From Streptomyces sp. PKU-EA00015 (GTDB lineage: Bacteria > Actinomycetota > Actinomycetes > Streptomycetales > Streptomycetaceae), in assembly GCF_013387495.1 (NCBI RefSeq), contig NZ_JABZEE010000001.1, forward strand, positions 62,001 through 126,000: a DNA stretch of 64,000 nucleotides, in the 5' to 3' direction. Of this stretch, positions 33,640-44,561 are shown piece by piece. Under the pieces are notes generated by a model. The model saw nothing but the letters and a program-made list of their open reading frames with translations. It did no database searches and had not been told where the DNA came from. Positions within the stretch are counted from its first letter, which is position 1. Every line of letters starts with the position of its first letter. A program made the position numbers and the translations under genes.

Positions 33640-34539
33640 GTGCGGATCGAGGAGAGGCTGGGCGCGGTGTTCGCGGCGGCGGGTGCGGAAGGCAGGATGC
33701 ACGCGCTGGACATCGACTCCGGCGGGGACGTGGGGTACGGCGCCGACGAACCGGTCGTGGTCGCCTCGGTGTTCAAGGTGCTGCTGGTGCTGGAGTTCGC
33801 CCGGCAGGCGGCGGCCGGTCAGCTCGATCCGCGGGAGCGGGTGCTGGTCACGGCCGGGCACCGGCTCGGCGGCTGGGGCACGGCGGGGTGCCTGGACGAC
33901 GTGGAGGTCTCCCTGCGGGACCTCGCGCACTTCGCGATGTCGGTCAGCGACAACACGGCCGCGGATCTCCTGCTGGAGCGGGTGGGCGTGGACACCGTGA
34001 ACCTGCTGGCGAAGGAGCTGGGGCTCGTGCGCACCCGGATCGTGGGCGGCCCCCGGCAGCTGCTGGAGTCGATGCTCGAGGAGGTGGGGGCGCGGGACGA
34101 GCGGGAGTTCGCGTCCCTGTTCCCGGCGCTGTCCCCCGCCGAGGTCGGTGCGCTCGGCGTCTTCGACCCGGCGCGGACGAACGCGAGCACACCCCGGGAG
34201 ATGACGCGGCTGCTGCGGATGATCTGGCGTGACGAGGCCGGTCCCGCGCAGGCGTGCGCCCAGGTACGGGACCTGATGGCACGTCAGGTATTCCGGCACC
34301 GTCTCGCGGCGGGGTTCGGGGACGGCGTGCGGGTCGCGGCGAAGACGGGCACGCTGCCGGGACTGCACAACGAGGTGGGTGTGGCCGCGTACCCGGACGG
34401 TGGGCGGTACGCGGTCGCGGTCTTCGCCCGTACGCCGGATCCGGTGGCGAACCGCACGCGGACGGACGTGGCGATCGGCACCGCGGCGCGGACGGCGGTG
34501 GATTTCCTGCGCGCTCCGTCCGGTGGACAGAGCAGGTGA
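33640..34539 (+). CDS. class A beta-lactamase-like serine hydrolase
   Basis: 299 residues from a GTG at 33640. The serine beta-lactamase signature is complete: SxxK as SVFK (Ser43, Lys46), SDN in AMSVSDNTAAD near residue 105, and KTG in VAAKTGTLPG near residue 233. The predicted start gives no signal peptide, unlike typical secreted class A enzymes, so either it acts in the cytosol, it starts elsewhere or it is a non-lactamase relative. Mid-domain sequence (LGLVRTRIVGGPRQLLESML) differs from the classical ExxN omega loop, so activity on antibiotics is not certain. It is divergent from a LysR regulator. Confidence 0.82.
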   Translation: MRIEERLGAVFAAAGAEGRMHALDIDSGGDVGYGADEPVVVASVFKVLLVLEFARQAAAGQLDPRERVLVTAGHRLGGWGTAGCLDDVEVSLRDLAHFAMSVSDNTAADLLLERVGVDTVNLLAKELGLVRTRIVGGPRQLLESMLEEVGARDEREFASLFPALSPAEVGALGVFDPARTNASTPREMTRLLRMIWRDEAGPAQACAQVRDLMARQVFRHRLAAGFGDGVRVAAKTGTLPGLHNEVGVAAYPDGGRYAVAVFARTPDPVANRTRTDVAIGTAARTAVDFLRAPSGGQSR

Positions 34540-34623
34540 CCAGGTGTCATACACCTGACGGTATGGGTCATGAGCGGCTCCGGTCTTGGACGCTATCGGC
34601 CTGGGGCTGATCTTCTGCGTGTC

Positions 34624-35634
34624 ATGAGCGAATTCGAGAACACCACGGAGGAAGGCGGTCGGCGGTCGTTCGTCCGCAGGACGCTGCTGCGCGGCGCCGC
34701 GCTCGGAGCGACGGTGCCCCTGCTGCCCGCCGCGGCTGGGGCGGCGGAACGGAGCGGCGACGCGACCGCGCGGGTACGGGCGGACAGCGCGACCCTGCAA
34801 TGGCTCGGCACCTCGGGCTGGCGTGTCGGCATCGGCGGCCGCGGTGTCCTCTTCGACCCGTACATCACCCGTTTCGAGACCGGCCTGTTCGGCCCGAAGG
34901 GCAGCTTCGACCCGGCCACGGAGCTGACCTGTGACGAGGACCTGGTGGCCCGGCACGCGGGCAGGCCGGAGACCGTCCTGGTCAGCCACACCCACTGGGA
35001 CCACGTCAACGACGTCCCGTTCATCGCGAAGTCCACGGGCGCACGGGTCTTCGGCACGGAGACGACGTACCACGTGCTGCGGTCCCTCGGGGTCGATGCG
35101 GCGCAGATCAGCGTCGTCAAGGGCGGCGAGGTGCTGGACTTCGGCGACTACACGGTCGAGGTGGTCTCCAGTCGGCACAGCCGCAACGCGAAGTGGTCGT
35201 ACTTCGCCCCGGGCACGCTGCATGCGCCGCCGCCGCGCGCCCCGCGCACCGTCTCGGACCTGCCGGAGGGCGACACACTGGCGTTCCAGCTGACGGTGGC
35301 GGGCGGTCCTTCGGTGTTCTTCATGGGCGCGAGCGACGTCGACGAGCGCGCGGTGGCCGGGCTGCGCCCGGACGTCCTGATGGCGGCGGTGCCCTCCAGC
35401 CGGGCGACGCACCGCTATGTCCCGCGGCTGCTGGGTGCGCTCGGCGGCCCAGCGACCGTCGTCCCGGTGCACTGGGACCACTTCGAGAGGCCGCTGAGCG
35501 GGCCGCCGCAGCCGGATCCGGTGATGGACCTCGACGGTTTCGTCGCCGAGGTCCGCCGGTGCAGCCCCACTTCCCGGGTGGTCGTTCCTGACTACGCGAC
35601 GGTCTTCGGGGCGGACCTGACGCCTACCTCCTGA
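34624..35634 (+). CDS. Tat-exported metallo-beta-lactamase-fold hydrolase
   Basis: 336 residues from an ATG at 34624. The N-terminus has a twin-arginine signal ([20 protein letters not shown], cleavage near AGA). The mature protein starts with [20 protein letters not shown] and carries the metal-binding HTHWDH loop near residue 120, a further His in [10 protein letters not shown], Asp in [10 protein letters not shown] and a late His in [11 protein letters not shown]. This resembles the UlaG/NAPE-PLD-like branch (GTSG...HTHxDH). It would work outside the membrane on an unknown ester or phosphodiester. Its 3' end overlaps the convergent sdhB gene by 11 bases. Confidence 0.85.
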   Translation: MSEFENTTEEGGRRSFVRRTLLRGAALGATVPLLPAAAGAAERSGDATARVRADSATLQWLGTSGWRVGIGGRGVLFDPYITRFETGLFGPKGSFDPATELTCDEDLVARHAGRPETVLVSHTHWDHVNDVPFIAKSTGARVFGTETTYHVLRSLGVDAAQISVVKGGEVLDFGDYTVEVVSSRHSRNAKWSYFAPGTLHAPPPRAPRTVSDLPEGDTLAFQLTVAGGPSVFFMGASDVDERAVAGLRPDVLMAAVPSSRATHRYVPRLLGALGGPATVVPVHWDHFERPLSGPPQPDPVMDLDGFVAEVRRCSPTSRVVVPDYATVFGADLTPTS

Positions 35635-36366
35635 CCTTGCGGTTCGCCCGCAGCCACTCCTTGTTCATCGCCGCGATGGAGGGCAGCGGGATGCCCTTGG
35701 GGCAGGCGGTCGCGCACTCGCCGGTCAGCGTGCAGCCGCCGAAGCCCTCCTCGTCCATGGCGGCGACCATGTCGAGCACGCGGGTCTCGCGCTCCGGGGC
35801 GCCCTGCGGCAGCACGTTGAGGTGGTTGATCTTCGCCGAGGTGAAGAGCATGGCGGAGCCGTTGGGGCAGGCCGCCACGCAGGCGCCGCAGCCGATGCAC
35901 TCGGCGTGCTCGAAGGCGAGGTCGGCGTCGGGCTTCGGCACCGGCGTCGCGTGGGCCTCGGGTGCCGATCCGGTGGGGGCGCTGATGTAGCCGCCGGCCT
36001 GGATGATCCGGTCGAAGGCGGTGCGGTCGACGACCAGGTCCCTGACGACCGGGAAGGCGGCCGCCCGCCACGGCTCGACGTCGATGGTGTCGCCGTCCTG
36101 GAAGGAGCGCATGTGGAGCTGGCACGTGGTGGTGCGCTCGGGGCCGTGGGCGTCGCCGTTGATGACGAGCGAGCAGGCGCCGCAGATGCCCTCGCGGCAG
36201 TCGTGGTCGAAGGCGACCGGCTCCTCGCCGCGCAGGATGAGGTCCTCGTTGAGGGTGTCGAGCATTTCCAGGAAGGACATGTCCGGGGATATACCGTCCA
36301 CCTCGTAGGTGGCCATGGCGCCGGGGGCGTCGGCGTTCTTCTGGCGCCAGACGCGCAGGTTGAGCT

Positions 36367-36370
<4 letters not shown>
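35624..36370 (-). CDS. sdhB: succinate dehydrogenase/fumarate reductase iron-sulfur subunit
   Basis: 248 residues from an ATG at 36370 overlapping the sdhA stop (ATGA). The N-terminal plant-type ferredoxin domain binds [2Fe-2S] through [15 protein letters not shown] and a fourth Cys in [10 protein letters not shown]; the C-terminal domain holds the [4Fe-4S] and [3Fe-4S] clusters through [15 protein letters not shown] and [17 protein letters not shown]. It passes electrons from the flavoprotein to the membrane cytochrome. The gene order C-A-B with one cytochrome subunit fits the Sdh1/fumarate-reductase-like type known in actinobacteria (SCO0922-0924 in S. coelicolor from memory). Confidence 0.95.
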
Positions 36371-38382
<2,012 letters not shown>

Positions 38383-38383
38383 G

Positions 38384-39091
38384 TCAGCTCACCACTTCGG
38401 TCATGACGGCGACGGGTACGGAGAGGAATCCGGCGGTCAGTGCGAGCGCCAGCACGTTCGCGGTGGTCTTCAGGACGCGGTCGCGGGTGGCGCTGCCGAC
38501 GCCGAGCGTCTGGGCGGCGCTCCAGAAGCCGTGCCGGATGTGGAGTCCGACGGCGAGCATGGCGACGATGTAGATCACGTTGCCGTACCAGGTGGAGAAG
38601 GTGTCCACGACGTTCTGGTAGGGGTGGCCCTCCTGGAATCCGCCCGTGTGCACGGTGCCGGTCGTCAGGTCGAGGAGGTGCCAGACGATGAAGAGGCCGA
38701 GGATGACGCCGCCCCAGCGCATGGTGCGGGTGGCGTAGCTCGCGCGCGGCCGCTTGTGGACGTAGCGGCTGGGACGGGCCTTGATGTCGCGGCGGCTGAG
38801 CTGGTACGCGGAGACCGCGTGCCCGACCACGGCGGCGAGCAGCACCACGCGGACGAGCCACAGAGCCCAGGAGTGGTGCAGGACCGGAGCGCCCATGGTG
38901 CGCAGCCAGTGGCCGTAGGCGTTGAACTCGCCCGGCCCGAAGAAGATCTTCAGGTTGCCGAACATGTGGGCGACCAGATACCCGAGCATGATCAGACCGC
39001 TGACGGCCATGACCGTTTTCTTGCCGATGGTCGATGCCCAGAAGGTGCGCGTCCTGGACGGTTGTCGTTCCGTCCGCGTTGCCAGAGCCAT
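38384..39091 (-). CDS. sdhC: succinate dehydrogenase cytochrome b subunit
   Basis: 235 residues from an ATG at 39091; the frame is open 14 codons upstream but this start gives the usual N-terminus. Five membrane helices can be traced ([79 protein letters not shown] and [20 protein letters not shown]), with His residues in [26 protein letters not shown] and VGLHIRHG positioned to bind two haems, as in the single-subunit, di-haem class. It anchors SdhAB and exchanges electrons with menaquinone. The operon is divergent from a LysR gene. Confidence 0.92.
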   Translation of the reverse strand: MALATRTERQPSRTRTFWASTIGKKTVMAVSGLIMLGYLVAHMFGNLKIFFGPGEFNAYGHWLRTMGAPVLHHSWALWLVRVVLLAAVVGHAVSAYQLSRRDIKARPSRYVHKRPRASYATRTMRWGGVILGLFIVWHLLDLTTGTVHTGGFQEGHPYQNVVDTFSTWYGNVIYIVAMLAVGLHIRHGFWSAAQTLGVGSATRDRVLKTTANVLALALTAGFLSVPVAVMTEVVS

Positions 39092-39149
39092 GCCGTCGAC
39101 GCTAGGGCGGAGAACACGAGAGGTCCAAGACATGATTCTGCTCGGATCA

Positions 39150-39164
39150 ATAGGCTGGTCCTAT
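39150..39164. promoter_or_regulatory. LysR-type binding site between sdhC and the LysR gene
   Basis: ATAGG-CTGGT-CCTAT is a perfect 5-base inverted repeat that fits the T-N11-A consensus of LysR regulators. It lies 59 bases upstream of sdhC and 21 bases upstream of the lysR start, where it could control both. Binding is inferred. Confidence 0.55.
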
Positions 39165-39184
39165 GGAAGCTCTAGAGTGGTGCC

Positions 39185-40066
39185 ATGCAGCTCCAGCAGC
39201 TCCGCTACTTCGTCGCCGTCGCGGAAACCCGGCACTTCACCCGCGCCGCCGAGCGCGTCCACGTCTCCCAGCCCTCCCTCTCCCAGCAGATCCGGGCCCT
39301 GGAGCAGGAGCTCGGCGCCAATCTCTTCGCCCGCGCCCGGGGCAACATCGCCCTCACGGACGCCGGTGACGCGCTGCTCCCGCTGGCGCGCCGCATCCTC
39401 GCCGACACCGAGACGGCCCGCCGCGAGGTGCAGGAACTGGCCCAGCTGCGCCGGGGCCGGGTCCGTCTCGGCGCCACTCCGAGCCTGTGCACCGGTCTGC
39501 TGCCGCAGGTACTGCGCACCTTCCACGATCTGCACCCGGGCATCGAGATCCTGATCGAGGAGTCCGGCTCGCACGATCTCGTACGGGAGCTCGCGCGCGG
39601 TGCACTCGACCTGGCGCTCGTCGTGCTGCCCCTCCCCTCGCCCTCGCCGGCGCTCACCACCGTCGAACTGCTGCGGGAGGACCTGGTGGTGATCTCCTCA
39701 CCGGCGGCCGCTGCGCCGCCGGCTCCGGTGCGGATCGCGGATCTCGCGGGCGAGCCGCTGGTGATGTTCCGCCACGGGTACGACCTGCGGGAGCTGACGG
39801 TGGCCGCCTGCCGCGCGGAGGGCTTCGAGCCGTCGTTCACGGTGGAGGGCGGCGAGATGGACGCCGTGCTGGGGTTCGTGCGGGCGGGGCTCGGCGTCGC
39901 CGTCGTGCCCAGCATGGTCGCGGCGGGCGCCGGAGGGGACCTGCGGGTCACCCCGCTGGCCCGCCCCGGTCTGCGGCGCACGATCGCGCTCGCCCACCGC
40001 AGCGATGTGGCGCCGCCGCGTGCGGCCCGCGAGCTGCAGCGGGTGCTGCTGGACTCGCGGACCTGA
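39185..40066 (+). CDS. LysR-family regulator divergent from sdhCAB
   Basis: 293 residues. The DNA-binding domain is MQLQQLRYFVAVAETRHFTR, then AAERVHVSQPSLSQQIRALE, followed by a co-inducer domain of two alpha/beta lobes (VRLGATPSLCTGLLPQVLRT...GALDLALVVLPLP...FVRAGLGVAVVPSMV). It resembles CbbR/CynR-type members more than global regulators. Only 93 bases separate its start from that of sdhC, with a T-N11-A palindrome between them, so it is the likely regulator of the succinate dehydrogenase operon. The co-inducer is unknown but could be a dicarboxylate. Confidence 0.92.
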   Translation: MQLQQLRYFVAVAETRHFTRAAERVHVSQPSLSQQIRALEQELGANLFARARGNIALTDAGDALLPLARRILADTETARREVQELAQLRRGRVRLGATPSLCTGLLPQVLRTFHDLHPGIEILIEESGSHDLVRELARGALDLALVVLPLPSPSPALTTVELLREDLVVISSPAAAAPPAPVRIADLAGEPLVMFRHGYDLRELTVAACRAEGFEPSFTVEGGEMDAVLGFVRAGLGVAVVPSMVAAGAGGDLRVTPLARPGLRRTIALAHRSDVAPPRAARELQRVLLDSRT

Positions 40067-40316
40067 GCGGGTCCGGCCGGGGCGGCCGGGGCCGGACCGG
40101 GGCCGGCAGGTCCGGACCGCGGCCGGCGCCCCACCGGGAGGCTTCCCTCCCTCCCCTTGCGGCCTGGCGGCCGTGGGTGGCGGTCCGCCCGGCGAAGCCA
40201 GCGGGAGTGACCCCCATCCCGAACCGGGGCTCCGCCCCAACGAGCGCGTCGCACACGACAAGCCCCGCTGGAGGCACCCCCACGCCCGCAGGGCGTAGGG
40301 GGAGGAACCCCCGGGA
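40067..40316. other. convergent intergenic region with Streptomyces hairpin repeats
   Basis: No gene. The region is packed with inverted repeats: a G/C hairpin around 40155-40180, and CCCACGCCCGCAGGGCGTAG (about 40281-40300), which is the reverse complement of the hairpin inside both MITE-like copies (2819-2841 and about 56403-56424). It probably acts as a two-way terminator between the LysR gene and rmdA. Confidence 0.6.
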
Positions 40317-42479
40317 TCAGACCGCGTCCGCCAGGACCAGCGCGTGGATGCGGTCCGGCGCACCGGGCCGTGCGTAGTACCAGCCCTGGGCCGTGTCGCA
40401 CCCCAGCTCGCGCAGCTGCTCGGCCTGGGCTCCCGTCTCCACGCCCTCCACGGTCACGGCGAGTTCGAGACTGTGCGCCAGCGACACGATGCCCTCGACG
40501 ATCTTCAGATCGACGGGGTCGGCGGGGTGCTGCTGCATCCCCTGCGTGAAGGAACGATCCAGCTTGAGCACGCTCACCGGCAGTCTGCGCAGGTTGGCCA
40601 GGTTCGAGTAGCCGGTGCCGAAATCGTCGAGCGCGATGTCCACGCCCATCTCGGCGAGTTGGCGCAGCGGCTTGAGCAGGTCCTCGTCGGCGCCGATGAG
40701 CGCGGACTCGGTGACCTCCAGGCACAGGGCGCCGGGCTCCAGGCCCGAGCGCTCCAGCACGTCCACCGTGTCCGCGACGAGCCCCGGGTGCTGGAGCTGG
40801 GCCGGCGAGAGGTTGACGTTGATGCGCAGCGGGCCGCCGTCGGTGTGCCGGATGCTCCAGTACCGGGCCTGCCGTACGGCCTCCTGGAGCACCCAGCGGC
40901 CGAGCGGCACGATCAGCCCGGTGCGTTCGGCGAGCGGGATGAACCGGTCGGGCCCGAGCACCCCGTACTGCGGGTGGCACCAGCGCACGAGTGCCTCGGC
41001 GCCGTGCACACTGCCGTCGCCGAGGTGGACGAGCGGCTGGTACTCGATGAAGAACTCGTCGCGCTCCAGCGCGGCTGGCAGGGCGTTGGTCAGCCCGTGC
41101 CGGGTGATGGCGCGGGCGTCGGCCTCCGGGTCGGCCAGTTCGAAGCGGTTGCCGCCCGCCGACTTGGCCCGGTACATGGTGATGTCGGCACTGCGCAGCA
41201 CCTCGGCGCTGGTCCGCTCGCCCCCCGGGCCCTCGACGATGCCGATGCTGCCGCGCACGGTGAACTCGCGCCCGTCGACGGTCACCGGCGAGGCGAGCGA
41301 GCCGAGGATGCGGGAGGCGAGCTCGTCGACCTCGCGCTCGGTGTCGGGTCCGGTGGTCAGCGCGACGAACTCGTCCCCGCCGAGCCGGGCGACCATCTCC
41401 CCCGGCGCGGTGGCACAGCTCTGCAGCCGGTCGGCGACCTCCACGAGCAGCCGGTCGCCGGTTGCGTGTCCGAGGCTGTCGTTGATGGCCTTGAAACCGT
41501 CGAGGTCGAGGTAGCAGAGCCCGAAGCGGGCGCCGTCGCCGGCCGACACGGCCTTCTCGAGCCGCTCGAAGAACAGGGTGCGGTTGGGCAGTCCGGTCAG
41601 CGCGTCGTGCGTGGCCTCGTAGCGCAGCCTCAGGTTGAGGAGCCGGCGCTCGGTGGTGTCCTCCAGGAGGGCCAGCTGGTACTGCGGGGCTCCCTCGGCG
41701 TCGCGCAGCAGCGAGACGGTGAGGTTGGTCCACAGCACCGTGCCGTCGTTGCGGTAGAACGGCTTCTCCGTCCGGTAGTGCTCGCGCTCGCCGCGGACCA
41801 GTTCCCGGTAGAGGTCCCAGACCTGGGGCCGGTCCTCGGGGTGCACCCACTCGGTGAGCTTGCGGCTGCGCACGTGGTGTTCGAGGCCGCCGAACATCTG
41901 CATGAGGGTGTCGTTGACCTCCAGCAGATTGCCGTCGAGGTCGGCGATCCCGATGCCGATCGCGGCCCCGTCGAACACCGCACGGAAGCGGACCTCGGTG
42001 GCGTGCATCGCCTCCAGGGCGTCGTTGCGCGCGAGCAGCGAGGAGCGGGCGATGGCCTCCTGCTCGGCGAGAGTGCGTTCGCGCAGCGCCGCCGCGAACC
42101 CGGCGGCGACGGCGTGCTGGAGCCGCGCGCAGCGCGCCCTGTTCTCCTCGGCACTCTGCTCCTGGTCGCCGCAGTACAGCACGAGGTAGGACTCGACGAC
42201 GCCGAGCGTGCGGCTGAGCGCGTCGGGGTCCGTGCAGTGGGCGTCGACGAGCGACCTGCCGATCCGCTGCGCGGACTGCGGGTTGAACGGGCGCTCGCGC
42301 AGTACGCGGCACAGGTCCCGTGCCACCGGCAGCAGATGCTGTTCCAACTCCGGCCGGGTGAGCGACGTCGACGTCACCGGGAAGACGGCCCGGCTCCAGA
42401 TCGTCGCGAACCGGCTGAGTCTGTCCTCAAGGGCGTCCGCCTCCGCGTCGGGACCGGTCGCCTGCGACGACGGCTTCAC
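40317..42479 (-). CDS. rmdA: RmdA-type PAS-GGDEF-EAL cyclic-di-GMP phosphodiesterase
   Basis: 720 residues from a GTG at 42479 overlapping the methyltransferase stop. A helical N-terminal region of about 170 residues has no membrane segment. A PAS domain follows (VRFRAVFDGAAIGIGIADLD...HPEDRPQVWDLYRELVRGER), then GGDEF (THDALTGLPNRTLFFERLEK, with an intact GGDEF motif near residue 365), then EAL (GAEALVRW near residue 495, LTGLIVPLGRWVLQEAV and DDFGTGYSNLANLRRLP). Length, order and neighbourhood fit RmdA (SCO0928), a cytosolic c-di-GMP phosphodiesterase that affects development in S. coelicolor. Coupling to the methyltransferase gene is an extra feature. Confidence 0.92.
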   Translation of the reverse strand: MKPSSQATGPDAEADALEDRLSRFATIWSRAVFPVTSTSLTRPELEQHLLPVARDLCRVLRERPFNPQSAQRIGRSLVDAHCTDPDALSRTLGVVESYLVLYCGDQEQSAEENRARCARLQHAVAAGFAAALRERTLAEQEAIARSSLLARNDALEAMHATEVRFRAVFDGAAIGIGIADLDGNLLEVNDTLMQMFGGLEHHVRSRKLTEWVHPEDRPQVWDLYRELVRGEREHYRTEKPFYRNDGTVLWTNLTVSLLRDAEGAPQYQLALLEDTTERRLLNLRLRYEATHDALTGLPNRTLFFERLEKAVSAGDGARFGLCYLDLDGFKAINDSLGHATGDRLLVEVADRLQSCATAPGEMVARLGGDEFVALTTGPDTEREVDELASRILGSLASPVTVDGREFTVRGSIGIVEGPGGERTSAEVLRSADITMYRAKSAGGNRFELADPEADARAITRHGLTNALPAALERDEFFIEYQPLVHLGDGSVHGAEALVRWCHPQYGVLGPDRFIPLAERTGLIVPLGRWVLQEAVRQARYWSIRHTDGGPLRINVNLSPAQLQHPGLVADTVDVLERSGLEPGALCLEVTESALIGADEDLLKPLRQLAEMGVDIALDDFGTGYSNLANLRRLPVSVLKLDRSFTQGMQQHPADPVDLKIVEGIVSLAHSLELAVTVEGVETGAQAEQLRELGCDTAQGWYYARPGAPDRIHALVLADAV

Positions 42480-43288
42480 GCCTTGTGCCCCACCCCGGAG
42501 AAGCCCGAGAAGGCATATGGGTCCTCCTGGTCGACGGGCGTGTCGGGCCGCCAGTGGGGCATGGCGACCAGTCCGGGCTCGACCATGTCGTATCCCTCGA
42601 AGAAGGCCGCGATCTCCTCGCGGGTGCGCATGACCAGGGGGTTGCGGATCTCCTCGTAGACGGCGACCGCGCCGCCCGCCACGTCCTCGGCGACCGGTAT
42701 CCCCTCGTACGAGGCGTGGGTGATGATCAGGAGGCTTCCGGGCGCGAGCGCGTCGCGCAGTTCCGCCACCGCCGCGTACGGATCGTCCTCGTCCTCGAGG
42801 AAGTGCAGTACGGCCACGAGCAGCAGGGCCACCGGCCGCTCCAGGTCGAGCAGCCCGGTGACCTCGGGGCTGTCGAGGATCTGCCCCGGCTTGCGGAGGT
42901 CGGCGCAGACCACGCCGGACCGCTCGTCCCCGGCGAGTATGGTCCGGCTGTGGGCGACGGCCACGGCGTCGTGGTCGACGTAGACGACCCGGGCCTCGGG
43001 GTCCGCCGCGCGGGCCACTTCGTGGACGTTGCCGAACGTGGGAATGCCGGAGCCGATGTCGAGGAACTGGCTGATCCCCTCGCCCACCGCGTAATTCACG
43101 GCCCTGCGCATGAACGCGCGGTTCGCCTGCATGATCTTCGGGAGGCCCGGCATGAACCGCATCGCCTTGCGCGCCGCTTCGCGGTCGGCCTCGAAATTGT
43201 GCGAGCCGCCCAGGTAGAAGTCGTAAATGCGGGACACGCTCGGCACCGATATGTCGATGCTCTGCGGGGCCCAGGCGGGACGCTCCAT
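42476..43288 (-). CDS. SAM-dependent methyltransferase (DUF574 type)
   Basis: 270 residues from the ATG at 43288, which has GGAG 8-11 bases ahead. It begins IDISVPSVSRIYDFYLGGSH and NFEADREAARKAM, the signature of the Streptomyces-expanded DUF574/Methyltransf_19 family, followed by a SAM-binding motif ISQFLDIGSGIPTFGNVHEV, VVYVDHDAVAVAHSR, and a late stretch PGSLLIITHASYEG. The acceptor substrate of this family is not known. It overlaps the rmdA start by GTGA, so methyltransferase and c-di-GMP phosphodiesterase are made from one message. Confidence 0.92.
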   Translation of the reverse strand: MERPAWAPQSIDISVPSVSRIYDFYLGGSHNFEADREAARKAMRFMPGLPKIMQANRAFMRRAVNYAVGEGISQFLDIGSGIPTFGNVHEVARAADPEARVVYVDHDAVAVAHSRTILAGDERSGVVCADLRKPGQILDSPEVTGLLDLERPVALLLVAVLHFLEDEDDPYAAVAELRDALAPGSLLIITHASYEGIPVAEDVAGGAVAVYEEIRNPLVMRTREEIAAFFEGYDMVEPGLVAMPHWRPDTPVDQEDPYAFSGFSGVGHKA

Positions 43289-43482
43289 CGATGTCTCCAA
43301 CAAGTCGCCACGGCGGATCGGCCATGTCCATGGCCAGCGTTCGAGCCGAGGCTACTGATCGCCCGCCAAGAGGGCGACCCCAAACGGAAATTAGCGGTCC
43401 GTTCTTGGTCACACGTCGTCGTCACGTACACGGGTCATGACCGATCGTCACAGGACCGCGGTACAGTCGCCCCGCACATGCG

Positions 43483-43551
43483 GCCGGCCCGCCGTCACAC
43501 CCTGGGGGTGCGAGGCGGGCCGGCGTGGGGCCTTTCCCCGAGAAAGGCCCC
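43483..43551 (-). terminator. tandem hairpin terminator of the SCO0930-type gene
   Basis: Two consecutive hairpins lie just after the stop at 43575 (read on the minus strand): GGGGCCTTTC paired with GAAAGGCCCC (43527-43551, perfect) and GCCGGCCCGCC paired with GGCGGGCCGGC (43483-43524). The pair insulates the lipoprotein gene from the methyltransferase-rmdA operon. Confidence 0.8.
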
Positions 43552-43574
43552 GGGTCGGAGGCGCGGTGTGGGGA

Positions 43575-44561
43575 CTACTTGGGCGCTCCGACCGGCTTGC
43601 CCTCCGGCGACACGGCGTACCAGGTGCCGCCGACGCCCTGGCCGTTGGTGTCACCGGCCTTGGCGTCGCCGGAGAAGGTGTAGATGGGCCAGCAGTCGAT
43701 GGTCTGCTGCTTGATTCCGTCGGGCCGGTCGAAGGTGACGAAGCCCTTCTTGAGGATTCCCTCGGTGTCGTTCTTGTCGACGGGCTCGACGACGGGCCAC
43801 TTCTCCAGGCACTCGCCGGTGCAGGCCGTCTTCATGGGCCAGGCCGAGTCCTTCATGAAGCGGTAGACGGTCATGCCGTTCTTGTCGACGACGATCTCGC
43901 CGAGCTTGGGGTCCTTGCGTACGGACAGGCCCGCGAGATCCGCCGCCTCGCCGCCCTCGTTCTCGCCGGCCTCCTCCTCGCCGCCGCCCTCGGCACCGCC
44001 GCCGGGCGCCGCCTTCTTGCCGTCGGGGGCGGCCGCGTACCAGGTGCCGCCCACGCCTTGGCCGTTGACGTCGCCGGCCTTGGTGTCCTTGGCGTAGCGG
44101 TACATCGGCCAGCCGTCGATGGTGAGCTGCTTGGTGCCGTCCTCCCTGGTCACCTCGCCGATCAGGGACGGGTCGACACCGGGTGCCGCGGTCGCACCGC
44201 CGGCGGCGACGACGGGCCACGCCTTCGCGCAGTCCCCTTCGCAGTTGGACTTCGGCGGCTTGGCGGTGTCCTTGTCGAACCGGTAGAGCGTGAAGCCCGC
44301 GCTGTCCGTGACGACCTTGCCGAGGTCCTTGCTCTCCCAGACGGCGAGCTGGCCCGCGGGCTTGGCCGCAGCCGCCCCCTCCCCGGCGCCGGAGCCGTAC
44401 CCGGCGTCCGCTCCGTAGCCTCCGCTGCCTGGCTGCGCGGGGTTCGCGGCGCCCACCGCCTGGCCGGGGGTTTCGGTGCCCTGGTCCTGACCGCACGCCG
44501 TCGTCAGCGCGAGTACGGCCGCCGCAGTCACCGCGAGCGAGGCGTTCCGCCAGGTGTTCAT
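43575..44561 (-). CDS. SCO0930-family lipoprotein (two secreted-repeat domains)
   Basis: 328 residues from an ATG at 44561 (GGGAG upstream). The signal ends with lipobox TTAC (Cys23). A Gly/Ala/Tyr-rich linker leads to two domains of the PF03640 repeat type: each has LGKVVTDSAGFTLYRFDKDT / LGEIVVDKNGMTVYRFMKDS, a Cys pair (NCEGDCAKAWPVV / ACTGECLEKWPVV), a DGTKQLTIDGWPMYRYAKDT-type strand and the ending GQGVGGTWYA. A spacer rich in Gly and Glu separates them. Exposed on the outer face of the membrane, these domains are thought to be redox- or haem-related in some relatives, but the function is not established. Confidence 0.92.
   Translation of the reverse strand: MNTWRNASLAVTAAAVLALTTACGQDQGTETPGQAVGAANPAQPGSGGYGADAGYGSGAGEGAAAAKPAGQLAVWESKDLGKVVTDSAGFTLYRFDKDTAKPPKSNCEGDCAKAWPVVAAGGATAAPGVDPSLIGEVTREDGTKQLTIDGWPMYRYAKDTKAGDVNGQGVGGTWYAAAPDGKKAAPGGGAEGGGEEEAGENEGGEAADLAGLSVRKDPKLGEIVVDKNGMTVYRFMKDSAWPMKTACTGECLEKWPVVEPVDKNDTEGILKKGFVTFDRPDGIKQQTIDCWPIYTFSGDAKAGDTNGQGVGGTWYAVSPEGKPVGAPK

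Noticed and set aside
32929..35481. An 850-residue minus-strand frame
   Set aside because: It runs antisense through the beta-lactamase and metallo-hydrolase genes, which have full catalytic motifs on the plus strand.
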